A DNA stretch of 64,000 nucleotides from Halichondria panicea (GCF_963675165.1 NC_087386.1:5400169-5464168), one strand, 5' to 3'. Shown: positions 1 to 13,900, counted from the first letter of the stretch. Numbers and translations are program-made. The notes: a model not told the origin generated them from the sequence alone.

Positions 1-58
1 TCGCTTATGCGCATGCACCAAGGCACAACACTATAGCTACTGCAGTGCATATACCTAC

Positions 59-436
59 AAAACATTTGCAATGTGAAATTGCTAGGATTGGCCAGGGGAA
101 ACACCAAAAAGCAAAGAAACAAGAAAGCGGACGAGAACATAACTCCAATCCGTTACAACATCATTCATATGCATGTACAGCTGTATAGTGTTGAGGTAGC
201 TGCATCACAATTGACATAAAACATAAAAACCTAAATTGTCATTCAAGATAAATTATGTGTAGACCGTAGATCATCAATCACATTATCACTTCCGTACATG
301 TCAAAACTCATAGAAAACTACCACCGAAAAATGTTACGTACATATAAATGACGTTGTAACAGATTGGCTTTCTTGTTTCTTTACTTTTGGGTGTTTCCCC
401 TGGCCAATCCTAACAATTTCACATTACAAATGTTTT
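59..436. mobile_element. Foldback/MITE-like element with ~75-base inverted arms
   Basis: Bases about 59-134 reappear as an inverted copy at about 362-436, differing at only a few positions, and enclose roughly 230 bases with no evident coding content. The arms contain the shared word GGATTGGCCAGGGGAAACACC. This is the arrangement of a non-autonomous DNA transposon (MITE). I could not settle a target-site duplication, so the exact ends and superfamily are open. Confidence 0.7.
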
Positions 437-729
437 TGATCAGAAGATACACCTGACTATTACAGTAACATCAATGACATGACAGGAATCCTCCAATACA
501 TGACAGTTTAGACAAGGTAGGGGATAGTGAGTGTGTGATACAAGATCATGATGGCGAGGAATCACTGCCCAACATGCAAGCATACATTTATTATACAAGC
601 ATATGTAAATCATGTACATATAGATCTATACGCTATATAATCACTTTGAGAAGTAGAGTCGACTCAAATGGCTGTTCCACACCACTTCATCAAAAGTTCA
701 TCAAGGCAAACAACTCAACCGGATTAACA

Positions 730-1081
730 ATGAAGTTGAACAAGCTTATTCTCTTGGCCACCTTCCTGGCTGAGCCACGCCATGCCCAACATAGAGTTGG
801 AAGATAAAGACGACGATGATGACATGCAAGCCTTTCTCCAAGAGATAGAGATTGCTCGTTCTACTGGTGTCAGTGCTAAGACGCAATGGAGGAGAATTGG
901 TCGAATAGTTCGTAGAGTCGTTGAAACGGTCAAGAAGGTTTGCAGTGTAGTTCCTGTTGCTGAGTATGTATGTGGACGTGCTGAAAGGAAGGCTGCTATT
1001 GAGACATACTCGAACCAGATCGCTGACGAGCAAGTCTGCCAGTATGTCACAGTTGCTAAGACTGTTTGCAAAAATGGGTGA
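730..1081 (+). CDS. Possible small secreted-type protein, reading frame interrupted
   Basis: The frame at 782-1081 encodes 99 aa: an acidic start (IELEDKDDDDD), a basic helical-looking middle, then four cysteines (KVCSVV, EYVCGR, QVCQYV, KTVCKN) at the C-terminus. Immediately upstream, from an ATG at 730, another frame encodes a hydrophobic leader-like stretch (MKLNKLILLATFLA) that would suit a signal peptide, but it is not in the same frame as the 782 segment. No intron joining them is obvious. It may be a gene fossil, a sequence error, or chance. I do not recognise the family. No neighbour helps, since the next gene (RalGPS) ends 960 bases away on the other strand. Confidence 0.3.
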
Positions 1082-2040
1082 TTCTTTCAACAATGTTCAT
1101 CGGCAAGCCAATAACTCCCTCTGAACGAAAAGACAGATCAATAGTTTTAGCAGTGGAGACGATGTTGATATTCTAAGGAAGATGAAAATTACTCAACACA
1201 GTGAGCCGTGTTTGGGTGAGAACAAAGCGCCTCATCTCAACATGTGTCACGCACTGCACACACTCCACACACATCCTCCCCAATTAACATATGTACACAT
1301 ACGTATACCCTCCCACACACATCCTCCCCAATACACATGCACAACCACACATTACCCTGGCCTCCCACACACATACACAGGTTTCTACGTTACGTACATG
1401 TAGCTATGTATGTGCTTTATATTATTATTCAGAAACAGTAGTGCAAGACTGAAATCCCAGGACTCACAAACACTACCTTTAATTCATAATTTATAATTAT
1501 GTTACAGTTTATACTTCGTCTCACATCATTTTGATTTTGTTAGCTTAAATCAGATACATGTTTCATTTCAAGTAATAATAATGATGCAACACAATCCAAT
1601 ATACGTAATAATGGATTAAAATGCAATATAATATTGCACACACAGTTGTTACAAAGGTTGGTGGTTATAATAAAGTGACAATAAAATTAATATTGATTGC
1701 TGACAAACGAGTACATGTACATACAACACAGAATGCATCTGGGGCATACAGAGATGTCAGAGAGTGATGAGGGACTTCTCGGCCTGTGTGTGTGTGTGTG
1801 TGTGTGTGAGGGAAGAGAAATAGGTGTAAAAGCAGTATAAACTATAAACATTATACTTCACATCCAGGTGGTATGAATGATGCCCTAGCTACGTACATGT
1901 AAACAAGTACTATTTAATCGACATGCACAAAAAAGCATTCTCAGGGTTTTATGAACTGAGGAAAGCTCTACAAAAGGATTATCCCATAACGGGACAAGTT
2001 TGCTGCTCTTCAGAGGCTACTTACACATGCAGCAGTACGA
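1082..2040. other. Intergenic, no gene seen
   Basis: AT-rich DNA with CACAC-rich stretches at 1255-1380 and a short (GT)n run at about 1787-1808. Open frames here are low-complexity translations of CACAC text. It includes the 3' flank of RalGPS, which ends at 2041 on the minus strand. Confidence 0.6.
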
Positions 2041-3682
2041 CTAGCTCACATTTATCCTCTCCCTCTCCTCCTCTCCGCTAATGACGAGGGCAATCTTCTC
2101 CACCCAGGTCTGAGCCACCAGACTAGTACTGGCTTTGAACTTCATCTGGCCACCTGCACACAGAGCTCGTCAATATACACACTGACCAATATTATAAGGC
2201 TAGGGAAAGACACATTGACTAAAACGTTGATTTGGTACAGATCACTAAACTCATAATTGAATTTTATAGAACGCCATTCCTTAATGTAGAGACAGTCAAA
2301 GAATGAAAGTATACACAGGTACCTCACAGCATGTATCTCGTGATATGCGCGCCTTGCTCAACATTTGCTAATAGCAATCCTCCTACACTACAATGTATAT
2401 ACGTACATACATAAGTTAGTATATAAATTATACCCATTATTATAATAGTGTTACCTGACTCATTGATTATGATGAAGTATTTATCTTTGCTCTTGACTTC
2501 CTTGTGTTTCACTACCCATCCTCTCAAGACCACGCCTTTAGTACGCACCAGCTTGCCCTAGGGTGTGAGCAGGCTAGACTAGGATATGATATTGTGGGAA
2601 ATTCTTCCGCTATGATTCATCTCTCTAACGTACTTGTCTATCAAAATTACTCGTGTCCCTATATATACTTACAATGCATGGCACTGGAAATGACCCCCAT
2701 ATAACCACACAGTAAAAGCTGTCTATATAGTAGTCACCCTTAGGCAACAGTGGCTGCAATAAATAGGTGGCCTAGCTGCTAACACAGGTTGACATATGCT
2801 TGACATATACTATGGAGAGACTTAGAGGTGACCTGGTTGTAGGGTGACCTAAGTTCCATATAAGTATGCTACAGACTTGCCCCCACCTTTATGCTTGACG
2901 TTTTTTTGCTCTTCGGCTTGGAGGGAAAGAAGAGTAGCGCTGAGTCAGTCAGCTGGGCCCACACCTTGGAGCACTTGCGACCAAACTACGTATACAGGGA
3001 GAAAGACACTATTACAAATGTGTGGGTGATTTCAAATAGTACTGTAATGTGTAGTAACTTTACTCACAACACGAATAGAGAGAGAGATAGAGATAGTAGG
3101 AGAGAGTGTGGGCCAGATAGTGATTATTGTACTGCTAGAGTTCTGTAATTAGACTACCGTATAGCGGGTAATTTTCGGGGGACAAAATATTCGTGGTTCA
3201 GCTTTATTGAAACATTTCGTGGGTAATATTTTCGTGGTTGCTGCTTGCGCTGCAGGTAAAGGTAGGCAAGGTCGCTTCATTCGTGGGTAAAATATTCGTG
3301 GTCAGATCTTCAACCACGAAAACCACACTATTTTACCCCACAAAATTACCCTCTATACGGTATCAAAGGCACAGATACATTTCTCAGTGGTTACTACAAT
3401 AAAGCTAGCACTGAGTCGACTAGTGATGAGCAGAAATCAACACAATGTTACGGAGCTAAATATATACACTATACACGCAAAGAGAATTGACTGTTTGCAC
3501 TCACTGAGACTTTCCTTGCTCCCTTGTTACAGGTCCTCCTGGTGAGAGGCCCCTCCATGATGAGTCGAGCTGCCAGGTAGTCCACCTCTACCTCACTCAC
3601 GTCCTCCAGCTGTCGGTACAGCCCCTCATCATCCTCCCCTCCACTCTCCTCACTACTATCACTGCTCACACTGTGTTGATCT

Positions 3683-3748
<66 letters not shown>

Positions 3749-6700
3749 GGGGGGAGGGGGGGGGGTAATATTTCCATCAGCTGGAATGAATTCTTAAACA
3801 TGTATTTGTTTGAGCAGGAGCACATTACAGAAGGAGCGTCTAACTGTGCATGGGTTCGGAAATCACATCTCGTGTGCTTTACTAAACGCCGCATTGCCTT
3901 ATAAGAAAAGTGTTGAAGTACTGTGTACATAAATTACAGACCGCGGTCAGCCTGTGAATATCATTATAAACGGATTTTGTATGTAGTGCAGCAGCAGGAG
4001 AGCTAGGTTGAGCCAGAAAGAGCTAAAATGAATAGCTAGATCTTTGATGGATGTTGGTATACATCATGGAAGAGACTGTCATTGGTGAGGTACAGAAAGT
4101 TCTGTAAATAGGAGCATATCCAGTCACTTTGTACAGAGAAAGTTTGCTACTAACACATACTATACTAGGCGTTTTGTTTTTGCAGTAGGGAGTCTTACTG
4201 GGGTTCTTAGAAGAGAGAGTTTACTTCCAGGTCTATAGCTAGCTGTAGCTTTTCACTTTTATCGACCTATGCTTGGTAAAAGTGCACCGTCAGCTCAATT
4301 AGCACTCGCCCGCAGACCCACTTAGTGGTTTTGCATATAAGGTCATGCTTTGCAAACTTCCACGAGATGCGATTCCCGAGGTAAGACGCTCCTTCTGTAA
4401 TGTGCTCCTGGTTTGAGGGACATGGCTAATCAATGCATCAATAAAATAACATTCTCATAGAAATCATGTTTATATACAAGGGGGGTAAAATAAACATACC
4501 ATAAATACCGTAAAACCAACAAACAGAACAGATGTTGTACACTACTTACACACAGTACACTACTGACACACAGTACACTACACGTACTTACAGCGGAGTA
4601 CACTAACAAGCATATAGAGTATGTACAGTCTAATGCTCTAGCTAGCTCACCATTTCCAATGGAGCCTGAAGGAGATGATCTGTCAACAACTGAGGGATCG
4701 AGGGGACTGTCATCAAGGAGATTGCGAGAGTGGGTGGGGCTGTTCCGTGGGGATACATCAACACTGGACCAACAAGCAAACACAACCATGAAAACTCAGG
4801 GAAATTTTAAGACCTCAGTAGAAATTAACAGAGCTATAGGCTGATCTCATATGTAAATTACAAATGTTCGACGTGAACTGACGTTACCTGTTGCTAGGTG
4901 ATGTATTGGAATGCCTGACCACACCCAGCATCTGTAGCACACTGCAGGACACACACACCATGATACATGCATACATACATACAGTGTATGATAGATTGTG
5001 TACAAGCTAGCAAATTTCAGCATAATTAGATTATGTAGCAATAACACTCTAGCTCAATTATCAGCAATTAATCAACTACATGTCAGCGTAGGTAGCATGG
5101 AATGAACTATAAGTGGCAGACAATGACATCAAGTGGGGAAAATCATGCAGTCTAGGTGTGTGTGTGTGTGTGTGTGTGGTGTGGGTGAGGGTGGTGTGGG
5201 TGAGGGTGGTCATACTTTGTTCCGAGACTACTGGCCTTCTTGTGACCTCGTGTGAACTTCCTCTTAAAGCCGGGGGACACAGTGAACACACCCCTTCCCT
5301 CGTGGATGCTATCTGGCGACAGCAAATGAGCAGACCCTTCCGTAGGTGTTGAGTGCACCCTGCTATTAGGATGTTGATGTTTAGGTCCCTTAATGTCTAA
5401 TATTAGTGGAGGGCCACCAGTTCTACGGTTGGTGTTTGGTAGTGTTCGCGGCTTTTTTTGTGACTTTTCAGTTTTACTAGTGTCTGTGACTACTATACTT
5501 GATGTTGGGTCGACTGGACAGGACGGGGTGGTCGCTCTGGGTTCAAGGTTCGGGTGGGATGGGGACAAGAGGTCCTCGTAACTCTTTGAGGCTCTGAGAG
5601 TGGTCTGGTGGACTTGGGTTGCCGCAATGGACACACTGCGTGGTTTGGTGTTATTTTGTACAAGATCAGGTTCCCTCTCTTTAGATAGTCTGCAGAGGAA
5701 GAGGTAAGTTTAAGAACACGTATATTATATCTATGAAGGGAGGAGTTTTGGTTACATTTCTAAGACAATATTCAGACACTCCATGATTTCAAAACGAGTC
5801 AAAGTATGAATGTGTATGACAATTGAGACATATTAGAACATGCTATACTCATACTCTGGGTAGGTGGCAGGAGGGAGGTGTATCTATGGGTAACCGGTGT
5901 AAGACACAAACTGGGGCGAAGATGGTACCCATAATATGCTAACGGGTAATCGGTATAAGACACAAACTGGAGTAAAGATGGTACCCATGATATGCTAATG
6001 GGTAACCGGTGTAAGACACAAACTGGGGTAAAGATGGTACCCATAATAAGATGGTACCCATGATAATGGCCGCAGGACTCACTTATAATTATCTTCCTCA
6101 TAGAACTTCTGCAGCTCATCAATGTAGCGTCTGTGCAGGAGGTACTTCATAACATGCTTCTCTGGAGACAGCCAATCTGGGGAATTGAAATTGAAAGCAC
6201 ATACAATGTAGTACACATGCGGTTATCCCACTAGAGCAACAACAACAACACAGTAGAGACACACTGTAGGGCATAGCACTATACATTTTATGCTATCATA
6301 ATTTTGTTAATTTACTCTAAGCCAAGAACAATAAGTATAAGCTAACAAGGAATGGTTGCCTTGGGTGCGCACAGAACAGCCACCCACACTGTACAATCTA
6401 TATACAAGTACCGTGTACACACACACACTAATTATGTACTTGACGTTGATACTTACCATAAGTTGAGTTTTGAAAGTAAGCAATCATGTTTCTGACAGAG
6501 TCTTCCTGTATGTGTATATATACAGAGACAATGTTACATTCTAATAATGGTGATCCTGGACATACACCTAAACATATTATGGATGTACAAGGTTAGCCTT
6601 GGTTCCAGGCTGCAAGAAGGGAGAGAGATCTTTCCAAGGTCCTAGAGTCGAGGCTAGTACAAGGATACCCACCTACACACAGGCTAGTACAAGGATACCG

Positions 6701-8485
6701 ACCTACACACAGGCTAGTACAAGGATACCCACCTACACACAGGCTAGTACAAGGATACCCACCTACACACAGGCAATGGCACTCACCATATGGTCAGAGG
6801 AAGTACTGCTCAGAAAGCAGAGGTCAGTCAGATAGAGCCCTACACCAATGGCAGAACATAATCATGACTATACACAAGTATATTATAGTATAGCAACATA
6901 CTGACCCACTCACCGAGATGGGGTATGCACGGCAGCTTGGCCTCATCCATGTGTGCCCTCAGTATCTTCCTAGGAAGGAGGGGGAGTGACATATGTTAGG
7001 TGTATGTATGTACACATAAGTTCAGATACACACTGGAATAGAGGAATGCTTTATTACTGTATGTAGAAAGGTGGGTGTATCATAAATAATTCATGATTAT
7101 GCGGTGTGTTGTTGTCCAGAATGACATGCATGCACACACCACCCACATCACCACTCACACCACCACCACCCACACTCACACAGGCCACACTACTCACACT
7201 CACACTACCACCACCACCACCACTCACACTCACTACCACCCACCAGTTGTCATCTGCCGAGAGGAGCTCACAGAGACGCTCAAAGGTGGCCTTGTCCCTC
7301 TTAGCTACGAGCCTCCATGTCTGACTGAGTCTGAAGATGGGGCCACTCTGTAACCCTGCCAACACGGCCTTTAGACTGTGGATGTTGTTCAACTCCAGTA
7401 GTTTCTGTCATGAAGTAATTACGTATAAAATTTGAATTCCGAGGATTTAATGCTTAGAAAGAGACCTTTCAAATAGTGTCATCAATGATCATATTTGGGA
7501 GTTGAAAGAATTTCCCAATTGCGACCAAATACCATGGATTATAGCCCATTGTCCAAGGCCGAAAAATATGGCAATAATTAAACAGAATAAAGTTTTCATA
7601 TTATCACACTAAGAATATGTGAATACATATTTACACAGTCATGTACTTGCAAACATACATGCAGTTGACAGGAAGTACATACAGTAGTGCTTGAAAACAA
7701 ACAGCGTTACGTTTCTAGATAATATAATAGGTCTAACTCACACTCATAATTATAGCTATACATGGAATAACAACTCTCACTGCACGTGTATAACAATGGA
7801 CACACCTTTGAGATCTTGATGAACTGTGTGACAATCTCTGCCCTCACTTTAGAGGACGGCTCATTCAGTATCTCCCGCACTACCCAGAAACTTGTCTGAA
7901 GAGAGGATTAGAATACCTCATTAGACATTCAATAAATGGCTGTATATAGTCAGATCAGTGGCTACATATGCCACACTGCAATAGTGTTCAAACAGTAGCT
8001 CTGTATAAGCTTGTGATGGTGAAGAGTTTCCTTGTATATGTCTATTGTGGTCACCATACAAGGACATCCTATAGATACAGCCATGCAGGTGAGTAAACCC
8101 CAAAGCCTCCATAACACGTGTTTCAACCAGGCTAACTATTTTTACCAGCCATGCACTGTTGGTCTGCCCAACGATTGCAACATCCACCGAACTACATGTA
8201 AGGCCAAACAACAATTGTTGTGGTCTTGAAGAACCTTTGTAGGTAACCTTGCAAATGAGATGCATGATAGAGAAATTGAGAGGATTCAAGCAGGCCGTAG
8301 TTCATGCACGAATGAATAAGAGTGACCTAAATTCAGTGTAATAATGAACTCACATGGTTGAACCTCTTGGTGAAGGCCACCACACTGGGAGCGAGAGTAG
8401 CCTTCTCTTTCCTAGTCCAGTTGCAGTTTGTGAGCTCCTGCGAATTGGAAGATGAGTAGAGAGGTACGTGTGTGTGTGGATGTGG

Positions 8486-8532
<47 letters not shown>

Positions 8533-9630
8533 GGTGGCTCTGCTACCTAGGCACCCTAAGATAACTATAGATATCTCATGCTAACGTGGGGATAATGTAC
8601 CTTCATTCTGATGGCCTTGTATAGGTCAAGGTCAATTAGTGTCAGTTGTCCCTGTGTGGCAAAGAGAAGCAATAATGTACACCCCACCACCTCATACAAA
8701 CATGTGTGTATACACGTTATCAAATTTACATACATGTAACTAGTAAACTGCAGCACTACACTAGCATCGAGCTGTATACCAGAAAACAGTTATTATCGTA
8801 TACTTAGAATACCCTCTCAATATGCTAACAGTGAACATGTTCACGCACATACGCACACCTTCCACACACATACAGGCATACTCCTTATATACTCACCGCT
8901 ATCTTGTCAGGCGAGACCTTCCTGAGATCAAACAGTGCCTGGTCAAAGCTCATTGTACGAACAAAGGGGGGGCTCAGGGGGGAATCTGGCTCACTGACCC
9001 CCAGCTGAGCAACCTGGGGGGTGTGTTCGTCAAATATGGATAGTGTACGGTGGATTTATTAATACATTAAATTCATTTCCTAGTAAGCTTCAAGGAAACA
9101 AACGTATCCTCGTTATTCATAATATTTTATGTCACTATTTAATCATCAACAGCTGTACGTGCCACCAGTGCATGTATTACGCAATCAAGGATCTGCCATG
9201 AGTCACCAGGTACGTATGACATCACTACATGTATGTAATCATTTACAATAACAGGAGCAGATGATATTCATATCTACTCCTGACAATAGTGATGTGTCAC
9301 TATTAAAAATACCATAATAGCGGGTTATTTCGTATGGTAGAAATTTTTATGTATTTTAGAGCATCATACGAAAATTAAAACTATGAAATTAAACATCGCT
9401 ATCCTGAGCTGTACGAATATTTAGAATACGAAATACGAAAATTTGCACCAACAAAAATTACCCGCTATAGGGTATTAAAACCTCTCACTCACCAATGGGC
9501 TGCTGGGTGCACTAGAGGTCGAGCTGAGGGAGCGGATATCACTGTTCCTATACACTATCGGGCAGGTGTCTTCAGTCACATGACTAGGGAGCTTCGCCTC
9601 CACCATCTTACGAGGGGCAAACTGAAACAT
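2041..9630 (-). CDS. RALGPS: RalGPS-type Ral guanine nucleotide exchange factor (RasGEF + PH)
   Basis: RalGPS proteins activate Ral GTPases by GDP/GTP exchange and reach membranes through a C-terminal PH domain. Coding exons (minus order): 9630-9493, 9013-8897, 8651-8601, 8437-8354, 7895-7806, 7404-7244, 6969-6914, 6839-6787, 6505-6457, 6176-6083, 5689-5216, 4941-4888, 4763-4651, 3680-3505, 2985-2887, 2557-2455, 2153-2041. They total 2025 bases, 674 aa, phases all compatible. CDC25/RasGEF landmarks in order: QLTLIDLDLYKAI, VVAFTKRFNH, SFWVVREIL, LNNIHSLKAVLAGLQSGPIF, LPCIPHLGLYLTDL, YIDELQKFYEEDNYKLS. No REM domain is seen, as is normal for RalGPS and unlike RalGDS. The serine-rich linker (exons 11-14) leads to the PH domain, from MEGPLTRR through RGWVVKHKEVKSKDKYFII to TWVEKIALVISGEEE. 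The start ATG at 9630 lies three bases after an acceptor, so a 5' non-coding exon is expected (candidate about 10524-10586). Human paralogues are 557-583 aa; the extra length is in the linker. Confidence 0.93.
3155..3362. mobile_element. TA-flanked MITE, family 'CCGTATAGCGGG', copy 1
   Basis: This 208-base element sits in a RalGPS intron. The left end (taCCGTATAGCGGGTAATTTTCG) is mirrored by the right end (AAATTACCCTCTATACGGta), with TA at both outer edges as for Tc1/mariner-type insertion. The interior is also largely palindromic (TTCGTGGTT ... AACCACGAA). A second copy is at 59630-59829 and a divergent relative at 9310-9474. Confidence 0.8.
3684..3747. repeat. (GT)n microsatellite abutting a RalGPS 3' splice site
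   Basis: About 32 GT units on the plus strand, that is (CA)n on the coding strand, ending a few bases upstream of the acceptor of RalGPS exon 14 (exon end 3680). It occupies the position of the polypyrimidine tract. Confidence 0.9.
6651..6773. repeat. 30-base tandem repeat, 4 copies
   Basis: Units beginning AGGCTAGTACAAGGATACC start at 6651, 6681, 6711 and 6741, nearly identical (one C/G difference in unit 2). The array ends about 13 bases short of the RalGPS exon 8 donor. It lies in the intron between exons 8 and 9 and gives a spurious repetitive reading frame on the plus strand. Confidence 0.9.
9310..9474. mobile_element. TA-flanked MITE related to the 'CCGTATAGCGGG' family
   Basis: This 165-base element has ends taCCATAATAGCGGGTTATTT and AAATTACCCGCTATAGGgta, the same terminal motif as the elements at 3155 and 59630 but with a different, shorter interior. 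It sits in RalGPS intron 1, just downstream of the first coding exon. Confidence 0.65.
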
Positions 9631-10999
9631 GCCCTGAGGGAGAGAGTTGACAGAGTTAACACAACCAAATAATGGGATATAGAATCATTATTAGGAGAAT
9701 GACATCACAATTGCCTTTGTAATATCCCATTCAGGTTAATTTGAGCATATTAGAGCCTCCATTGAGATAAAATGGCTGCAAACAAGCAGTAATTAGCATA
9801 GATGATACATGTAGCATAGCTCATAAAGATGGTCTTTGTATAAAGTCAATTAAGAGAGAAGTCCTACTTCTTAGAAAATAGCTACTTAAATTTCCATTCC
9901 CATAGTACACACTGCTGCACTGTAGGTATGTAACTAGTATAGCTAGCTACTGAAGAAGGATATAGAATTACAGTCAGTAGTGAGCAAAAGCACTAAAAAT
10001 TATTCATGAATATATTTCTCAGCCTCCAAACATCCCATCCATCCATTCCTGGAATAATAGGGCAGCTAGTCATCAAACCATGCATGTAGAAATTCTTTAC
10101 TATGCTGGATGCATGCACGTATCACTATGTAACAACTATATAGACAAACTACACACGTATGCATATAGAGGGTATACACTGGCTACTAAATATAAGCACC
10201 ACTTGGACATTTCACCCATATAGCGTAGTAGGAATTCGTTTGCTTTTTATAAACCTAGCAAAACTTATTATAAGTGAGACTGTGCCGATGATTGTGGTAG
10301 TAAATACTGTGAAAGGGACACATTAACACAATTACATATACTGTAATTCGAGCTCCACAAACTATTCTAACACAGTAAATTATGGCTACCTTACTGCTAT
10401 ACCTACTTGTAGTCAGGCCAGTGAACACAAGTCATGCAACACTAACTTAGCAGCATCATTATATTAATACAAAATGCACAGGATCAGGATACCTGGAAAG
10501 TGGCACACTGAATAGGAACTCACCTCCTGCGTCTCAAGTTGATTGTCTAGCCTCCAAACGTTGCCTTTCCTCGATATCTGCACTGCAGTGCTGTAGCCAA
10601 TACAATGGAGTAGCTAGCTAGCTAGAAAATGGACAGGCATGCATTATAAGGAATTGGTAAAGATCGTCAGTTATTATAAGCCACACCCCTTTCCAAAATA
10701 AAAATAAAGATGGGCGTGGTGTTTAGTCTCTAATGGAGTCACATGGCTTTCTAAATCAACAACATAATTATTACAAAGCACTCGCCAGCGCAACTTCTCT
10801 GACCTTCTTCTATTGTGTTGGCACATGTCCACTAAAAGCTTAAACAACAGTGAGTTGCATTGAAGGGCTAGAGGTGCTATAAAACTTGTAATTTGCTATG
10901 GACATGTCATTATTCACTTTTGTGGCTTCCTTACATAATCGATACATGCTATAAGTATAAGTATAAACATAGTCTCTGCTGTGTGCTAGTGTAGCTGCT
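9631..10999. promoter_or_regulatory. RalGPS 5' region and shared upstream region with TPC2
   Basis: RalGPS (minus) and the TPC2-like gene (plus) are transcribed away from each other. A segment at about 10524-10586 reads on the minus strand as an exon with a good donor (CAGGAG/gtgagt) and could be the RalGPS 5' non-coding exon spliced to the acceptor at 9634. If so, both promoters lie within about 10590-10999. This is inference from position; I recognise no specific factor site. The rest is AT-rich DNA without further genes. Confidence 0.4.
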
Positions 11000-13900
11000 A
11001 TGAAGCGTGTAGATGTGTTAAGTGAGTACAGGATCAACAGTGCTACGTACACTGGGAGCTATGGGACCGTGGACTCACGTACGTCTAGTCTCTCACATAA
11101 ATATTGTTATCGTTTTCACTCTCCTATAAGTACACTGTTGATTTTATAACTATAACTCACAGTTGCTAAGTAGCCTTGAGTGGTAGATAGACGTGTCTCA
11201 AGGAGAACTCTTTGTAGCATTATTGTAGGTCGATTGTGCTGTATTGTATAAGTTACATGTATCTAAAGATATTGCATCGCATCATGTGCTCATTTATTTA
11301 TGCAACATTGAATCTAAAAGTCGATTATTCTTAGTACAGGATAACTGATATTGAACTATTATTGGTACACACTGTTCTGTATTGTGTCTACTGCCTTGCT
11401 TGTAGATAACTGGCTCTATAATTATTACAGAGGATTTCAGGTTGGTTGCGGAAGTTAAAAGTTGAAGTGCAGCCATCACACACTGTGGTACAAACATGTG
11501 TTTGACTTCACTAATGCGGTCATGTTTGACTTGCACTTCAATTTTTAACTTCTGCCAACCAACCTTAAATCCTCGGTATTAGCCTGAAATTGAACCTTCC
11601 ACACTAAACTTATGAATACTCAAAGTTAGCTACTTACAAAAATGTATAAGCCAACCAGTATGCCTTAACATTGTATCCAATCCCCCCTGCAGTGAACCAG
11701 TACCCTAATGCCCCTTAACATTGTATCCAATCCCCCCTGCAGTGAACCAGCACCCTAATGCCCCTTAACATTGTATCCAATCCCCCCTGCAGTGAACCAG
11801 TACCCTAATGACCCTTAACATTGTATCCAAATCCCCCCTGCAGTGAACCAGTACCCTAATGACCCTTAACATTGTATCCAATCCCCCCTGCAGTGAACCA
11901 GTACCCTAATGACCAGGGGACTTCCCCTGCCAAGAGGTCCAGTCGCTCCAGTATTAATACATCCCCTACCGTGCTCAACATCAACAACCTCCCACTGCCT
12001 ACCAACACCAAGGATACGGCCCTACTACAGAGCGCAGTGTTCATTCTGGACGGGATCAAGTATCGAAGCATCCAGCACAAGATAGATCCACTCTCTCTCA
12101 GCATATACCAAGTCTACCATTCTCGGTAATTGTGCTCTGTAGATTAAATGCGGCTACACGTATATCGGTTTCATAGGAGGTCCGACATGCGTACGTTATC
12201 ACATGACCCCAATGACATCAATGCACTGAACTTGTAGTGATTCGTGCACGCATGTCTGACCTCCTCTGGGCTTACATGTAACCTTAGCAAGTACCACCTG
12301 GAGTTGGGTTAAAATAATATTTCACTGTTATATTGTAAAATAACACAATTCACAATGCCATATAAGAGCTTCAGTAGGTTAGCTATGCCGCATTGCATTG
12401 TAAAAGCATGACTCAGTTTCAATGGCATTCTTGCTCTATTCGTATAATTTATCTGAACGTAGGTGTCTGTATACTCTTATCCTAGTACACTAACACTGCA
12501 TGTGTGTTCTTGTTTCAAATTTTGTTTCACGGTTCATTTTGACATAATTATATGCTAGTGCTATTTGTAGCTTTAGGTTTTGATACACGTATTTGGCATA
12601 CAGTACATACATAATTGTTATAATTATATACGTATATTCCCTTAAGCTTACACTGCTTGTTTGTGCGTGTTCCAGGCCGTTCCAGTGGCTCCTCAAAGGC
12701 GTTCTACTGCTACTGCTGATGTTGGCATTCTTCGAATACCCCACTTCCTTCTCCCTCTCGTCAGATTATCGGTTCCGGAATCAGACTTGGTTTTTGGGGG
12801 AGGCCCCGTGCGGTACCACCGAAGCTGTCGAGATTGTCTGTCTAATATTCATCTTGTGTGATTGTATGCTCCGGTTTTATCTCGGCGGTTGGAAACGATT
12901 CGTTAGAAAACCTTGGCTAGTACTGTATGCCGTCATGATTGGGTTGTCCTTTATTGACGTTTTCATATCCATAGCGTTTTGTGATCGCAAGTACGACCCG
13001 CTACCCATGAGTTTGGCTTACACTCTTAGAATGCGTCGATATTTTCGTCCGATTTTCTTCTTGATATCGTCAACAATCATGAAAAAATTTGCCAAAGCTG
13101 TTGCTCTAACTCTACCCCATATATTCACTGTGCTTGTGCTGCTTGTGATTCATATGTACGTGTTTGCAATGATCGGACTCTTGGTTTTCCCCCATCCACC
13201 TGACAAAGCAATAACGAACACTACAGGTATAATCAACTCGACCCATCTACCGGACGCTGACAGTGACCTCATCAACCCAAATCTGAACTATTCCTATTAT
13301 ACACAACAGGAGGGGGAGAGATATTTTAGGACTGTGGCGGATGCTTTAGAGAGTTTGCTCGTATTGCTCACAACAGCCAATCATCCGGATGTGATGATGC
13401 CCATCTATCAGTACAATCGATTTTCGGCCATTTATTTCATCCTGTTTCTAGGCATCGGCTCCTACATCATTCTAAATCTTCTAATTGCCGTCATCTACAA
13501 CCATTTCAAAGGTTTCTTTCAAAACTCGCTGCAGAGTAGCTTTCTAAGACGGAGAGTTGCTTTTCGAGCAGCGTTTACGATTCTCATCCGAAAAACTCAA
13601 GATTTGATGAAAAGAAGTAGCCAACGAAACAGTTACTCACATGACCACGTCGGTAAGGACCTTGTACGAGAGTTACTACAGCGTGTAAAGATCAAGGAAT
13701 CGCAAAAACCACTCATGTATCAGAAATTAGAGACTGTAAATTCGCAGTTCATCAGTTGGAAGCATTTCCGCGAAGTTTTCGATCTCATATCCCAAGACAC
13801 CTCTAGAAGAAGAGCAGCTCGACTGCCATACTACACCAATGTCAGGGTGTTCCAATGGTTCCAATTTATCATTCGTCATCGCATTTTTGCCTACTTTACA

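Noticed and set aside
6599-6835. Repetitive TRIPTYTQAS protein
   Set aside because: It is the plus-strand reading of the 30-base intronic tandem repeat in RalGPS.
12593-12675. N-terminal extension of the large TPC2 exon from a start at 12593
   Set aside because: An acceptor (GTTCCAG) at 12675 joins in phase to exon 2, which encodes the conserved TPC2 N-terminal segment. The extension is intron.
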